Both the position numbers and the translations under genes were made by a program. 64,000 nt of DNA, taken from assembly GCA_016928775.1 (NCBI GenBank), contig JAFGKD010000033.1, forward strand, positions 1 through 64,000, given 5' to 3'. Each line of letters opens with the position of its first letter. The stretch's first letter is position 1. Below are positions 28,750-37,169 of this stretch, piece by piece. Source of the DNA: Candidatus Zhuqueibacterota bacterium. GTDB lineage: Bacteria; Zhuqueibacterota; Zhuqueibacteria; Residuimicrobiales; Krinioviventaceae. The notes beneath the pieces are model-generated. The model saw only the letters and a program-made list of their open reading frames with translations. It had not been told where the DNA came from and did not search any database.

Positions 28750-29256
28750 ATGAAACAAGCAATTGGCATTGTTGCTGCCATTCTCTTTATAATGTTGATT
28801 GTTACGTGCGGCGAAAAGATGACAGAAGAGCAATTATACGCCCAAGTCCTTGATTATCAAGAGAAGCAACAATGGGAAGATGTCGTCAAAACGTATGAAA
28901 ATATCGTCAAAGCATATCCAAACTCTGAAAAGGCTGATGAACATCTTTACAACCTCGGCATGGCGTATGCACACAATGTTAAAAAATATTATAAAGCGAT
29001 TGAAACCTGGGAAGAGCTCATTGAAACGCATCCGGAAAGCCGCTTGATTACCAATACTAAATTCATGATAGGCTATTGCTATGCAAATGATATAAAAGAT
29101 TTGGACAAAGCGCGTGAAGAGTATGAAAAATTTCTGCAAGAGTATCCGGATCACGAATTGGTTGATTCCGTCAATTGGGAGTTGGAGCATCTCGGTCAAG
29201 ATATAAGCGATATCGATCTGCAACTTGGAGACGATGCGGAAAGCACAACAAAATAA
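28750..29256 (+). CDS. TPR-repeat lipoprotein
   Basis: A 168-residue protein with a signal ending in LIVTC, so C20 is a probable lipidation site, although Thr at -1 is unusual. The rest holds about three TPR-like units (QWEDVVKTYENIVKAYPNSEKA, then KYYKAIETWEELIETHP) and resembles BamD/YbgF-type repeat proteins. TGGAGGA lies 9 bases before the ATG at 28750; an upstream frame opening at 28720 would overlap it. A terminator follows at 29288, so it is probably separate from the Bat genes. Confidence 0.8.
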   Translation: MKQAIGIVAAILFIMLIVTCGEKMTEEQLYAQVLDYQEKQQWEDVVKTYENIVKAYPNSEKADEHLYNLGMAYAHNVKKYYKAIETWEELIETHPESRLITNTKFMIGYCYANDIKDLDKAREEYEKFLQEYPDHELVDSVNWELEHLGQDISDIDLQLGDDAESTTK

Positions 29257-29287
29257 TATTCTTTCATTTAAATATTTGATCTTTGTC

Positions 29288-29329
29288 AAGCCGATAATCT
29301 GGTGATTGCCCCATTTCATCGGCTTTTTG
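29288..29329 (+). terminator. Rho-independent terminator before Bat locus
   Basis: AAGCCGAT at 29288-29295 pairs with ATCGGCTT at 29318-29325, followed by TTT. The 22-base loop is long. It separates the TPR lipoprotein gene from the Bat genes beginning at 29379. Confidence 0.7.
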
Positions 29330-29378
29330 TTGGTGGGTTCAATAATGAATCCGGGTGATGAGGGAGATCAGGAAGACT

Positions 29379-30362
29379 ATGAGAAAAATTGCCTTGCGTT
29401 CTCTTTGTGTTATTTTGCTTTTTATAGCTTATTTTCCGAATGTAAATGGCTTTAGTCAGGATTCAACGGCCGCGCTCCCAGATGTCGCACTCGACTCAAC
29501 TATTCGGCTGAATGCTTTTGTTCAGGACACACGCACACCGCAAAATCGCTTCGTCGAGTTTTTCATTCGATTGCAATGGACTGGCGATCTTGATCGGTAC
29601 GAAGTCCATCGTTTTGAAAATCCAATACTACAAAACTTGCAAATTCAGGGTTCCGGATCTGCAAATCGTGTTGCGACTATAAGTGGTGTGCAAACTGCCA
29701 TTCGCGAGTATACGTTTACGCTCAAACCCGAAGCGATCGGCATGGGGTATATTGAACCCATGATTATTAAATATTCCGACCTCGCAACAGATACTGAACA
29801 CCGATTAACAACCAATCGAATTGAGGTGCAGATTATCGATCCACTTCCCGAGGATGGGTCTTTGTCCTGGCCTTTGCGGGGTGTTTTTATTTTGGTTCTC
29901 GTTGTGAGCGCTGTTATCCTGGTTCGTTGGTTCAGGATTAAAACGGCCAGGCGCAAGAAAGCGGCGCAAGAAATGACCAAAGCCGTTGTTCCAATAGAAG
30001 AAAAATATCTGCAAGAGTTGAAAAAAACAATCGATTTGAACGATCCGAGCCTCGATGGTGCAAAAGCTTTTGCGCAACTATCAAAAATATTGCGACGATT
30101 TTTGCACGAACGCTTCAGTGCTCCCGGGCTTGAGGCAACGACAAGCGAAGTGATCCAATATTTATATGAGCAAAAATTCGAAAATCGATGGGTGAATGAA
30201 ATCAAGGAGATTTTATCGAACGCGGATATCATAAAATTTTCCGGTAAACCGGTTGACCGTCCGGATATCGAGAGGACTTTTACGATTGTGGAATCACTTT
30301 TTCAGGCAAGTCTCCAAGGTCAGATGGGGCCTCATAGCGAAACGACAACAACAGTTGATTAA
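29379..30362 (+). CDS. BatD-like membrane protein, first paralogue
   Basis: A 327-residue protein: signal peptide (1-25), periplasmic beta domain to about 160, one membrane span (about 167-185) and a cytoplasmic helical domain. The C-terminal domain (TTSEVIQYLYEQ, then ILSNADIIKFSG) is clearly related to that of the protein at 33246 (TTTQLLSSMLDQ, ILTKSDLVKFAR). The ATG at 29379 has AGGAAG upstream; a GTG at 29355 would add eight residues. It precedes moxR by 32 bases, so it should belong to the Bat operon. The roles of BatD-type proteins are not defined biochemically. Confidence 0.78.
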   Translation: MRKIALRSLCVILLFIAYFPNVNGFSQDSTAALPDVALDSTIRLNAFVQDTRTPQNRFVEFFIRLQWTGDLDRYEVHRFENPILQNLQIQGSGSANRVATISGVQTAIREYTFTLKPEAIGMGYIEPMIIKYSDLATDTEHRLTTNRIEVQIIDPLPEDGSLSWPLRGVFILVLVVSAVILVRWFRIKTARRKKAAQEMTKAVVPIEEKYLQELKKTIDLNDPSLDGAKAFAQLSKILRRFLHERFSAPGLEATTSEVIQYLYEQKFENRWVNEIKEILSNADIIKFSGKPVDRPDIERTFTIVESLFQASLQGQMGPHSETTTTVD

Positions 30363-30394
30363 TGTTCAATGCCATTCTGGAGGATAATGAATAA

Positions 30395-31384
30395 ATGAGT
30401 ATCGATATTAACGCCATCAATGCGAAAATTGAAAAGGAAAGTGAGTTTATTGAAAAGATTACTCGCCAAGTCAGCAAGGTCATCGTTGGACAAAAGTATA
30501 TGATCGAACGGTTGCTCATCGGCTTGTTATCCGATGGTCATGTATTATTAGAGGGTGTACCGGGACTGGCAAAAACTATGGCGGTGAAAACGCTGTCCGA
30601 TACAATAAAAACAAAGTTTCAGCGTATTCAGTTCACGCCGGATTTATTACCAGCGGATGTGATGGGAACGGTCGTTTATGAGCAAAAAACCGGTACGTTC
30701 TCAGTGAAAAAAGGACCGGTTTTTTCAAATCTGGTTTTGGCGGACGAAATTAACCGTTCGCCTGCCAAAGTTCAATCTGCCCTCCTGGAAGCCATGCAGG
30801 AACGTCAGGTGACAATTGGCGATGAGACATTTAAATTGCCGGAGCCGTTCCTGGTTTTGGCCACGCAGAATCCCATCGAACAAGAAGGTACCTATCCATT
30901 GCCCGAAGCGCAAGTTGACCGTTTTATGCTAAAGTTATCAATCGGTTATCCCAACCGGGAGGAAGAGCTCGAGATCATGCGTCGGATGACCGCGCTTGAA
31001 ATACCACATGCGGAAGCAGTCGTTACACCCGCAGATATTTTAAAAGCCAAAAAAGCTGTGCATCAGGTTTACATTGATCCGAAAATAGAAAATTACATTG
31101 TGGATATCGTTTTTGCAACGCGCAAGCCCAAGGACTTTGGTCTTGATGAGCTTGTCGAGCTCATCGCCTTTGGCGCGTCACCGCGTGCCTCGATTAATTT
31201 GAATATGGCTGCCCGGGCGCACGCGTTCCTGCGTCGTCGTGGATTTGTGACGCCCGAGGATGTCCGCTCCATAGGTATGGATGTGCTGCGCCATCGGATT
31301 ATCGTGACCTATGAAGCTGAGGCCGAAGAAATCAGCGCCGAAGAAGTCGTGCGGAAAATTTTAAACAAAATAGAAGTACCATAA
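30395..31384 (+). CDS. MoxR-family AAA+ ATPase
   Basis: A 329-residue AAA+ chaperone of the MoxR type, thought to load or mature complexes containing von Willebrand A (VWA) domain proteins. Walker A is LLEGVPGLAKT (about 50-60) and Walker B is LVLADEINRSP. Sensor motifs follow, with ATQNPIEQEGTYPLPEAQVDR in full and GASPRASI near 265. It is followed directly by DUF58 and VWA genes, the standard MoxR context. The DUF58 gene begins 2 bases after its stop. Confidence 0.95.
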   Translation: MSIDINAINAKIEKESEFIEKITRQVSKVIVGQKYMIERLLIGLLSDGHVLLEGVPGLAKTMAVKTLSDTIKTKFQRIQFTPDLLPADVMGTVVYEQKTGTFSVKKGPVFSNLVLADEINRSPAKVQSALLEAMQERQVTIGDETFKLPEPFLVLATQNPIEQEGTYPLPEAQVDRFMLKLSIGYPNREEELEIMRRMTALEIPHAEAVVTPADILKAKKAVHQVYIDPKIENYIVDIVFATRKPKDFGLDELVELIAFGASPRASINLNMAARAHAFLRRRGFVTPEDVRSIGMDVLRHRIIVTYEAEAEEISAEEVVRKILNKIEVP

Positions 31385-31386
31385 AA

Positions 31387-32265
31387 TTGATCCCGAAAGA
31401 GATACTCAAAAAAATCAAACGAATTGAAATCACCACCCGCGGCCTGGTGAATGATGTCTTTTCCGGCGAATATCATTCCGTCTTTAAAGGACGCGGTATG
31501 GAATTTTCCGAAGTCCGAGAATACCAAATCGGTGATGATATTCGAACCATTGACTGGAACGTGACCGCACGCCAGGGCCATCCCTATGTCAAAGTATTCG
31601 AAGAAGAGCGCGAGCTCACCGTCATGCTGCTCGTGGATGTCAGCTCTTCCGGTGATTTTGGCACCTTCAAGCAAATGAAAGGTGAAATCGCTGCCGAAAT
31701 TTGTGCATTATTGGCATTTTCGGCTATAAAAAATAACGACAAGGTTGGTCTGATCATTTTTTCCGATACGGTCGAAAAATTTGTGGCGCCCAAAAAAGGC
31801 AAGTCGCATGTCCTGCGGGTTGTACGCGAAATCCTTTATCACAAACCGCAGGGATCGCAAACCAATATCAGTGCAGCATTGGAGTTTTTGTCGCGCGTCA
31901 CCCAACGACGTGCGGTGGTTTTTTTGGTGTCGGATTTTATGAGCAGCGGCTATGAAAAAGCGCTGCAAATCGCCAACAAACGGCATGACATCGTATCGAT
32001 CACCATCACCGACCCCCGTGAAATCGAGTTGCCGAACGTCGGTTTTATCGAGCTCGAAGATGCCGAAACCGGCGAGACATTTCTCGTCGACACCGCGAGT
32101 TTTGATGTGCGTCGTGAATTTGCCACAACAACAAATGAGACGATCCAGGAACGGGAAAAATTATTCCGTTCACTAAATGTTGATTATATTGCCATTCGAA
32201 CCGATCAGTCTTATATCGAACCGCTCATGCGCTTTTTCCGCATGCGCGCCAAACGGTTCCGTTAA
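31387..32265 (+). CDS. DUF58 protein with VWA-like fold
   Basis: A 292-residue cytoplasmic protein of the DUF58 family, always near MoxR in such operons. It starts MIPKEILKKIKRIEI from a TTG two bases after moxR, a usual start for the family. The hallmark SGEYHSVFKGRGMEFSEVRE is at about 26-45 and the metal-site motif DVSSS is in LLVDVSSSGDFG. It probably partners MoxR. A ten-base gap precedes the ribosome-binding GGAGG of the next gene. Confidence 0.9.
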   Translation: MIPKEILKKIKRIEITTRGLVNDVFSGEYHSVFKGRGMEFSEVREYQIGDDIRTIDWNVTARQGHPYVKVFEEERELTVMLLVDVSSSGDFGTFKQMKGEIAAEICALLAFSAIKNNDKVGLIIFSDTVEKFVAPKKGKSHVLRVVREILYHKPQGSQTNISAALEFLSRVTQRRAVVFLVSDFMSSGYEKALQIANKRHDIVSITITDPREIELPNVGFIELEDAETGETFLVDTASFDVRREFATTTNETIQEREKLFRSLNVDYIAIRTDQSYIEPLMRFFRMRAKRFR

Positions 32266-32286
32266 AAATACCTTTTGGAGGATGAG

Positions 32287-33225
32287 ATGCTGAGAAAAAA
32301 TGCGCTTTTATTCATCGCCGGATTACTGCTTGCCGGGGTGATCATCAGTTGTCAGCCCGAGAGCAAACCGGCGATTGAGGGTGATAAATTGCGTGAATAC
32401 GCCGGAGCGTTAGTGAATCGGTCACTTTACGAACAGGCTATTGAGGTCTACGACGATTATTTGGAAGACTATAAAGTCGACAAGACAGAACAGGCCAACG
32501 TTAATTACATCATCGCTGATCTCTATTTTGAGCGGTTGAATGACTACGAGTCCGCTTTGGCTTATTACCTCAAAGTCAAACATCTTTATCCGGAGAGCAG
32601 CTTGATTGATGAGACGAATAAAAAGATTGTCGCGTGTCTGGAAAGACTCGAACGTTCTGAAGACGCGCAGCAAGCGCTCGATGAAGCGGTGCAACTTGAT
32701 CCGAGCGATGTGCAGAAAAAACGTCCCGGTGAAGTTGTGGCGCGAATTGGCAAACGCGAGATCACGCAAGGTGATCTTGATTTCCAAATCAGCAAATTGC
32801 CGCCAAGCGTTCGCGATCAATTCAAAACAACGGAACAAAAGCTGAACTTTTTGCGTGAATATGTGGCAACTGAGCTGTTGTTTGACACCGCCAAACGCGC
32901 CGGCTTTGATAAAGATCCAGAAGTTATCGAAGGCGCCTTTCAGGCGAAAAAAAGTTTGATGGTGCAAAAGCTGTTAGCCGATCGCGTCGCGGCAAAAGCC
33001 AGGGTTGAAGAGGATGATCTGGAGCTTTACTACCAAGCCCATAAGGACGATTACGCCGAAAAGGATGAAGAAGGCAACATTGTGCGGGAAAAATCGCTGC
33101 AAGAGGTTCAGGAAGAGGTTGCACGGGACCTGACCCGCAAAAAATATATGGATGCGTATCAGGCAATGATAGAAAAAATGCTGCTGACCGAAGATGTTCA
33201 GTTTTTTGAAAGTCGAGTTCAATAG
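32287..33225 (+). CDS. TPR and SurA_N-like lipoprotein
   Basis: A 312-residue protein with a lipobox ending at C22 (VIISC). Residues 30-125 contain TPR-like helices (YEQAIEVYDDYLEDY, YESALAYYLKVKHLYPES). Residues 140-310 look like the SurA N-terminal chaperone fold: VVARIGKREITQGDLD, then paired helices with LLFDTAKRAGFDKDPEV. No parvulin isomerase domain follows, so it should be a chaperone or docking factor and not an isomerase. The ATG at 32287 sits five bases after GGAGG. It is unusual to find such a protein inside a MoxR/Bat operon. Confidence 0.8.
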   Translation: MLRKNALLFIAGLLLAGVIISCQPESKPAIEGDKLREYAGALVNRSLYEQAIEVYDDYLEDYKVDKTEQANVNYIIADLYFERLNDYESALAYYLKVKHLYPESSLIDETNKKIVACLERLERSEDAQQALDEAVQLDPSDVQKKRPGEVVARIGKREITQGDLDFQISKLPPSVRDQFKTTEQKLNFLREYVATELLFDTAKRAGFDKDPEVIEGAFQAKKSLMVQKLLADRVAAKARVEEDDLELYYQAHKDDYAEKDEEGNIVREKSLQEVQEEVARDLTRKKYMDAYQAMIEKMLLTEDVQFFESRVQ

Positions 33226-33245
33226 ATATACACAGTTCAAAGTTT

Positions 33246-34286
33246 ATGATAATAAAAAATATAAAATCAACGACGCTCCGAAAAGTCTGCTTTTTGTTGG
33301 TCATTTTATTTCTTATACCAAACGTTTTCTCCCAGGGAAACATCGCGGTCAGTTCAACAGTTGACCGCGACCACATTCTGATTGGCGATGTGATCACCTA
33401 TTCCGTGATCGTTGAGCACGATGCCGATGTGGAGATAGTCATGCCATCGTTAGCGGAAAATCTCGGCATGTTTGAGATTCGTGACTATGATGATATGGCT
33501 CCGCGCACGATCGACGACAAAATCGTCAAACAAACCGATTATTCAATCTCTACATTCGATACCGGTGATTATGTCATTCCGGAATTGGAGATAAACTACC
33601 GAACTCAGGGTGATAGCAGTTGGCAATCGATAAAAACCGAGCCCATTGAGATTATTGTCGAAAGTCTAAATCCTGATGAAGCGGGCGACATTCGAGATAT
33701 CAAGCCACCCTTGACGCCACCACGCGATTATCGCACCCTCATAGTGCTGATTTTCCTGGGACTGTTGATCCTGGTGGCGACTATTTTTGTCATATATTAT
33801 ATCAAGCGACTTCGCGAGGGCAAGTCCCTCATCCCAAAGCGCAGTAAACCGCCTCGTCCGGCGCACGAGATCGCCCTGGAATCATTAGCCGGATTGAAGA
33901 ACAGCGATTTGTTAGCGGGCCATGTGAAGGAATATTATACAGAACTGTCGGATATTGTCAGGCAGTACATTGAAGACCGCTTTTTCATCATGGCGATGGA
34001 AATGACGACCACACAACTGTTGTCGTCCATGCTTGATCAGGGATTTGAAGAAAAGATTATCGAGCCAGTCAGAGCGATTTTGACAAAAAGTGATTTGGTG
34101 AAATTTGCCAGGTTTATCCCATCAGCTGAAGAACATGATGCAGCATGGCAATTAGCTGTCGATTTTGTCGAGAACACAAAACTTGTATTTGAGCCTGAAG
34201 ATCAAAAAGTTCAAGCTGAATCCCAAGAGAACGACATTGTTGTCGAAGAATCCGAAACAGTAAAAGAGGAGGGACAGGATGTTTAG
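33246..34286 (+). CDS. BatD-like membrane protein, second paralogue
   Basis: A 346-residue protein with a signal peptide (about 8-29, ending FSQ), a periplasmic beta domain, a membrane span near 160-182 and a cytoplasmic domain. It shares its C-terminal domain with the protein at 29379, including LTKSDLVKFAR. In Bat operons this position, just before BatA, often holds such a BatD-like or DUF4381-like protein. It overlaps batA by 8 bases. The last 30 residues are acidic. Confidence 0.8.
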   Translation: MIIKNIKSTTLRKVCFLLVILFLIPNVFSQGNIAVSSTVDRDHILIGDVITYSVIVEHDADVEIVMPSLAENLGMFEIRDYDDMAPRTIDDKIVKQTDYSISTFDTGDYVIPELEINYRTQGDSSWQSIKTEPIEIIVESLNPDEAGDIRDIKPPLTPPRDYRTLIVLIFLGLLILVATIFVIYYIKRLREGKSLIPKRSKPPRPAHEIALESLAGLKNSDLLAGHVKEYYTELSDIVRQYIEDRFFIMAMEMTTTQLLSSMLDQGFEEKIIEPVRAILTKSDLVKFARFIPSAEEHDAAWQLAVDFVENTKLVFEPEDQKVQAESQENDIVVEESETVKEEGQDV

Positions 34287-35277
34287 ATTTGCCAATCCTT
34301 ATCTTTTACTGTTGCTCCTTCTCATCCCGGCGATGATCTATTGGTATGTCCGAAATCACCGGCAAAAAAATTCCAGCGCCACACTCAGGTATTCAAATCT
34401 TGGCATCGTTAAAAGTGTCAAATCAACGCCGATGAAGCAATTGCGGCACAGTCTGTTTGTCTTTCGTCTGATCGCTGTCGCTTTGATGATTTTAGCGTTT
34501 GCGCGCCCGCAATCCGGGCAAAAAGAATCAAAAGTACAAACCGAGGGTGTCGACATCATTTTGGCCATGGATATTTCCAGCAGTATGTTGGCTGAGGATT
34601 TTAAACCCAAGAATCGTCTGGAGGCGGCCAAGGTTGTGGCGGCTGATTTTATTCGGGGTCGAAAAAATGATCGCATCGGCCTGGTTGTTTTTGCCGCACA
34701 AAGCTTCACCCAATGTCCCTTGACATTGGACTATGGCATTGTGCTGCGTTTTCTCGAAGAGGTGAAAACCGGTATGATAGACGATGGCACCGCCATTGGT
34801 ATGGCGATTGGCAATTGTGTCAATCGACTCAAGGACAGCAAAGCAAAAAGCAAGGTCGTCATCCTGTTGACCGATGGTCGCAACAACAGAGGCGAGCTCG
34901 ATCCGATCACGGCGGCCAGAGTGGCTGAAGCATTTCATATCCGAATTTATACCATCGGCGCGGGCAAACGCGGTGAGGCGCTGTATCCGATTGATGATCC
35001 CATATTCGGCAAACGGTATCAGCGCATTCCCGTTCAAATTGACGAAGATTTGCTCATGCAAGTTGCCGATATCACCGGTGGTCAATATTTCCGCGCCACG
35101 GATAAAACAAGTCTGGAACAAATTTATGCCGAAATCGGTGAAATGGAAAAAACCAAAATTGAAGTGAAAGAATATACCCGCTACAGCGAATTGTTTTTGC
35201 CCTATCTTTTAGCGGCTTTGCTTTTACTTTTATTGGAGATTGTCCTGGCGAATACAAAATTTCGTAAAATTCCATAA
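34279..35277 (+). CDS. batA: BatA, VWA-domain membrane protein
   Basis: A 332-residue inner-membrane protein. Two membrane segments (7-22 and 58-75) flank the BatA N-terminal domain with MFRFANPYLL at the start. A VWA domain at 90-290 has an intact metal-ion-dependent adhesion site: D98, S100, S102 in AMDISSSM, plus a later T and D. A final span lies at 300-325. Bat proteins were first linked to aerotolerance in Bacteroides. It overlaps the preceding gene by 8 bases, and batB follows 20 bases after. Confidence 0.92.
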   Translation: MFRFANPYLLLLLLLIPAMIYWYVRNHRQKNSSATLRYSNLGIVKSVKSTPMKQLRHSLFVFRLIAVALMILAFARPQSGQKESKVQTEGVDIILAMDISSSMLAEDFKPKNRLEAAKVVAADFIRGRKNDRIGLVVFAAQSFTQCPLTLDYGIVLRFLEEVKTGMIDDGTAIGMAIGNCVNRLKDSKAKSKVVILLTDGRNNRGELDPITAARVAEAFHIRIYTIGAGKRGEALYPIDDPIFGKRYQRIPVQIDEDLLMQVADITGGQYFRATDKTSLEQIYAEIGEMEKTKIEVKEYTRYSELFLPYLLAALLLLLLEIVLANTKFRKIP

Positions 35278-35297
35278 AATTAAGACGGTTTTTCAAT

Positions 35298-36317
35298 ATG
35301 CTGCGATTTGCAAATTCACATCTGCTCTATGTGCTCTGGTTGCTACCTCTGCTGATTCTTTTTTATATCATGGCGTTCAAGGCCAAAAAAAGAGCTTTGG
35401 TGCGATTCGGTACGCTTGATTTGATGAAAAAACTGAGCCGCAATACGAGTCGTGGCCGACAAGTGGCAAAAGTATCACTCATTCTGATCAGCATTGGTCT
35501 TCTTGTTTTTGCCCTGGCGCGGCCGCAAATTGGCACCAAAATTGAGGAAGTGAAACGTGAGGGTGTTGACATACTGGTCGCAATAGATGTGTCCACATCC
35601 ATGTTGGCGCGGGATGTCACGCCGAGCCGTCTCGACAAAGCCAAGCATGAGGTCGAAAGTTTTATTGACCGGCTGCGTGGCGATCGCATCGGACTCATTG
35701 CTTTTTCCGGTGTGTCTTTCGTGCAATGTCCATTAACGCTCGATTACGGGGCTGCAAAAATATTTTTAGACATCATGGACCCGGAGCTCATACCAACACC
35801 CGGCACTGCTCTGGGTGCTGCGATCCAGAAAGCCATTGAAACGTTCGATCAACAGGAGCGTAAATACAAGGTGCTCGTACTCATCACGGACGGCGAAGAT
35901 CACGGTGAGGACGTGATAAAATTTGCCGAGGAAGCCGAGCGGCAGGGTATCGTCATTTATACCGTCGGCATCGGCTCACCGCAGGGCGAGCCCATCCCGG
36001 AAACAAGCAGCAGTGGCTTTAAAAAAGATCAGCAAGGAGAGGTTGTCATCACCAAACTGGATGAATTTACTCTCGAAAAAATAGCCCTGCAAACCGGAGG
36101 AAAATATTTCCGGGCAACAAGCGGCGAAGATGAGCTGGACAAGATTTACAGTGAAATTTCGCAAATGGAAAAAAAAGAGCTCGGATCGCTACAGTTTTCC
36201 CAGTTTGAAGATCGTTTTCAGTATTTTGTCGCTTTTGCCATGCTATTACTGCTGTTCGAGTTTATCCTCCCGGAGCGCATCAAAGTGAAACGGGAGTGGC
36301 GCGGGCGATTTATGTAA
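35298..36317 (+). CDS. batB: BatB, VWA-domain membrane protein
   Basis: A 339-residue paralogue of BatA with the same layout: membrane spans at 9-26 and 58-75, a VWA domain with D97, S99, S101 in AIDVSTSM, and a C-terminal span near 310-328. The motif GTALGAAIQKAIE and LVLITDGEDHGED are typical of BatB. Two VWA proteins in tandem are normal for this operon and may form a heteromeric membrane platform with MoxR, which is inference. Confidence 0.93.
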   Translation: MLRFANSHLLYVLWLLPLLILFYIMAFKAKKRALVRFGTLDLMKKLSRNTSRGRQVAKVSLILISIGLLVFALARPQIGTKIEEVKREGVDILVAIDVSTSMLARDVTPSRLDKAKHEVESFIDRLRGDRIGLIAFSGVSFVQCPLTLDYGAAKIFLDIMDPELIPTPGTALGAAIQKAIETFDQQERKYKVLVLITDGEDHGEDVIKFAEEAERQGIVIYTVGIGSPQGEPIPETSSSGFKKDQQGEVVITKLDEFTLEKIALQTGGKYFRATSGEDELDKIYSEISQMEKKELGSLQFSQFEDRFQYFVAFAMLLLLFEFILPERIKVKREWRGRFM

Positions 36318-36373
36318 GAAACACCTGATAGCAAAAACAAAGTGTTATGAATAGATTTAAATAAAGGGAAAAA

Positions 36374-37153
36374 GTGATTTTTGAAATTTTTAGAAAAAAT
36401 TTTGCACACACGAAAATGATGAAAAAACTGCTGTTTTGGTCTGTTCTCCCGGTGCTGTTGCTCTCGCAAGCCAGCTATCCCCAGCTTGGGCGGCAAACGA
36501 TTGTTCAAGGCAACAAACTTTACGAAGAAGAACGATACGATGAAGCGATGAACAAGTACCGCGACGCTCAGGTGCACGATCCAGAGTCGCCGATCATTCA
36601 ATTCAATATGAGCGCTACACAGTACAAAAAAAAGAAATATGAAGATTCGCTGAAAGAGCTGGAAGGTGCGCTCACCACGGATGATGCGATGATGCAGTCG
36701 CAAGCTTTTTATAATATGGGAAATTCCCTCTACCGTCTCGGCAAACTGCCGGAAAGCATTATGGCTTATCAGCAGGCGCTCAAATTAAATCCGGATGACG
36801 AGGATGCCAAATATAATCTCGAGTTTGTGCGACGTCAGCTGAAGGATCAATCCGAAAAACAACAACAAAACCAAGAACAGCAGCAGCAACAACAGCAGCA
36901 ACAACAGCAACAGAATCAGGAACAACAGGAAGAGCAGAATCCGGAGCAGGAACAGGAGCAGGAACAGCAAAATTCTGAAGACGAGCAGCAAGAGGAACAA
37001 CAGCAACAACAACAAGAAATGCAGCCAACAGAAGAAATGTCTCAGGAAGATGCCGAGCGCATTTTACAAGCGTTGAAGGAAGATGAAGAAAAGATGAAAG
37101 ACGCGCGCAAACAAAAAATGCCCGGCACTATTCGAGTCCTCAAGGATTGGTAA
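36374..37153 (+). CDS. batC: BatC, TPR protein with glutamine-rich segment
   Basis: A 259-residue protein. I take the GTG at 36374, preceded by AAAGGG, which gives a basic extension before a signal peptide; ATG codons at 36416 and 36419 are alternatives without a ribosome-binding site. TPRs occupy about 45-155. Residues 165-220 are almost only Gln and Glu, encoded by CAG/CAA-rich DNA. The end has the BatC signature RILQALKEDEEKMKD. It lies in its usual place between batB and batD. Confidence 0.88.
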   Translation: MIFEIFRKNFAHTKMMKKLLFWSVLPVLLLSQASYPQLGRQTIVQGNKLYEEERYDEAMNKYRDAQVHDPESPIIQFNMSATQYKKKKYEDSLKELEGALTTDDAMMQSQAFYNMGNSLYRLGKLPESIMAYQQALKLNPDDEDAKYNLEFVRRQLKDQSEKQQQNQEQQQQQQQQQQQQNQEQQEEQNPEQEQEQEQQNSEDEQQEEQQQQQQEMQPTEEMSQEDAERILQALKEDEEKMKDARKQKMPGTIRVLKDW

Positions 37154-37169
37154 AATCATCCCAGGCTAT

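Noticed and set aside
36785..37015. Leu-rich minus-strand open frame opposite batC
   Set aside because: It is the complement of the CAG/CAA tract (CTG/TTG codons), so its Leu runs are an artefact of the low-complexity DNA.
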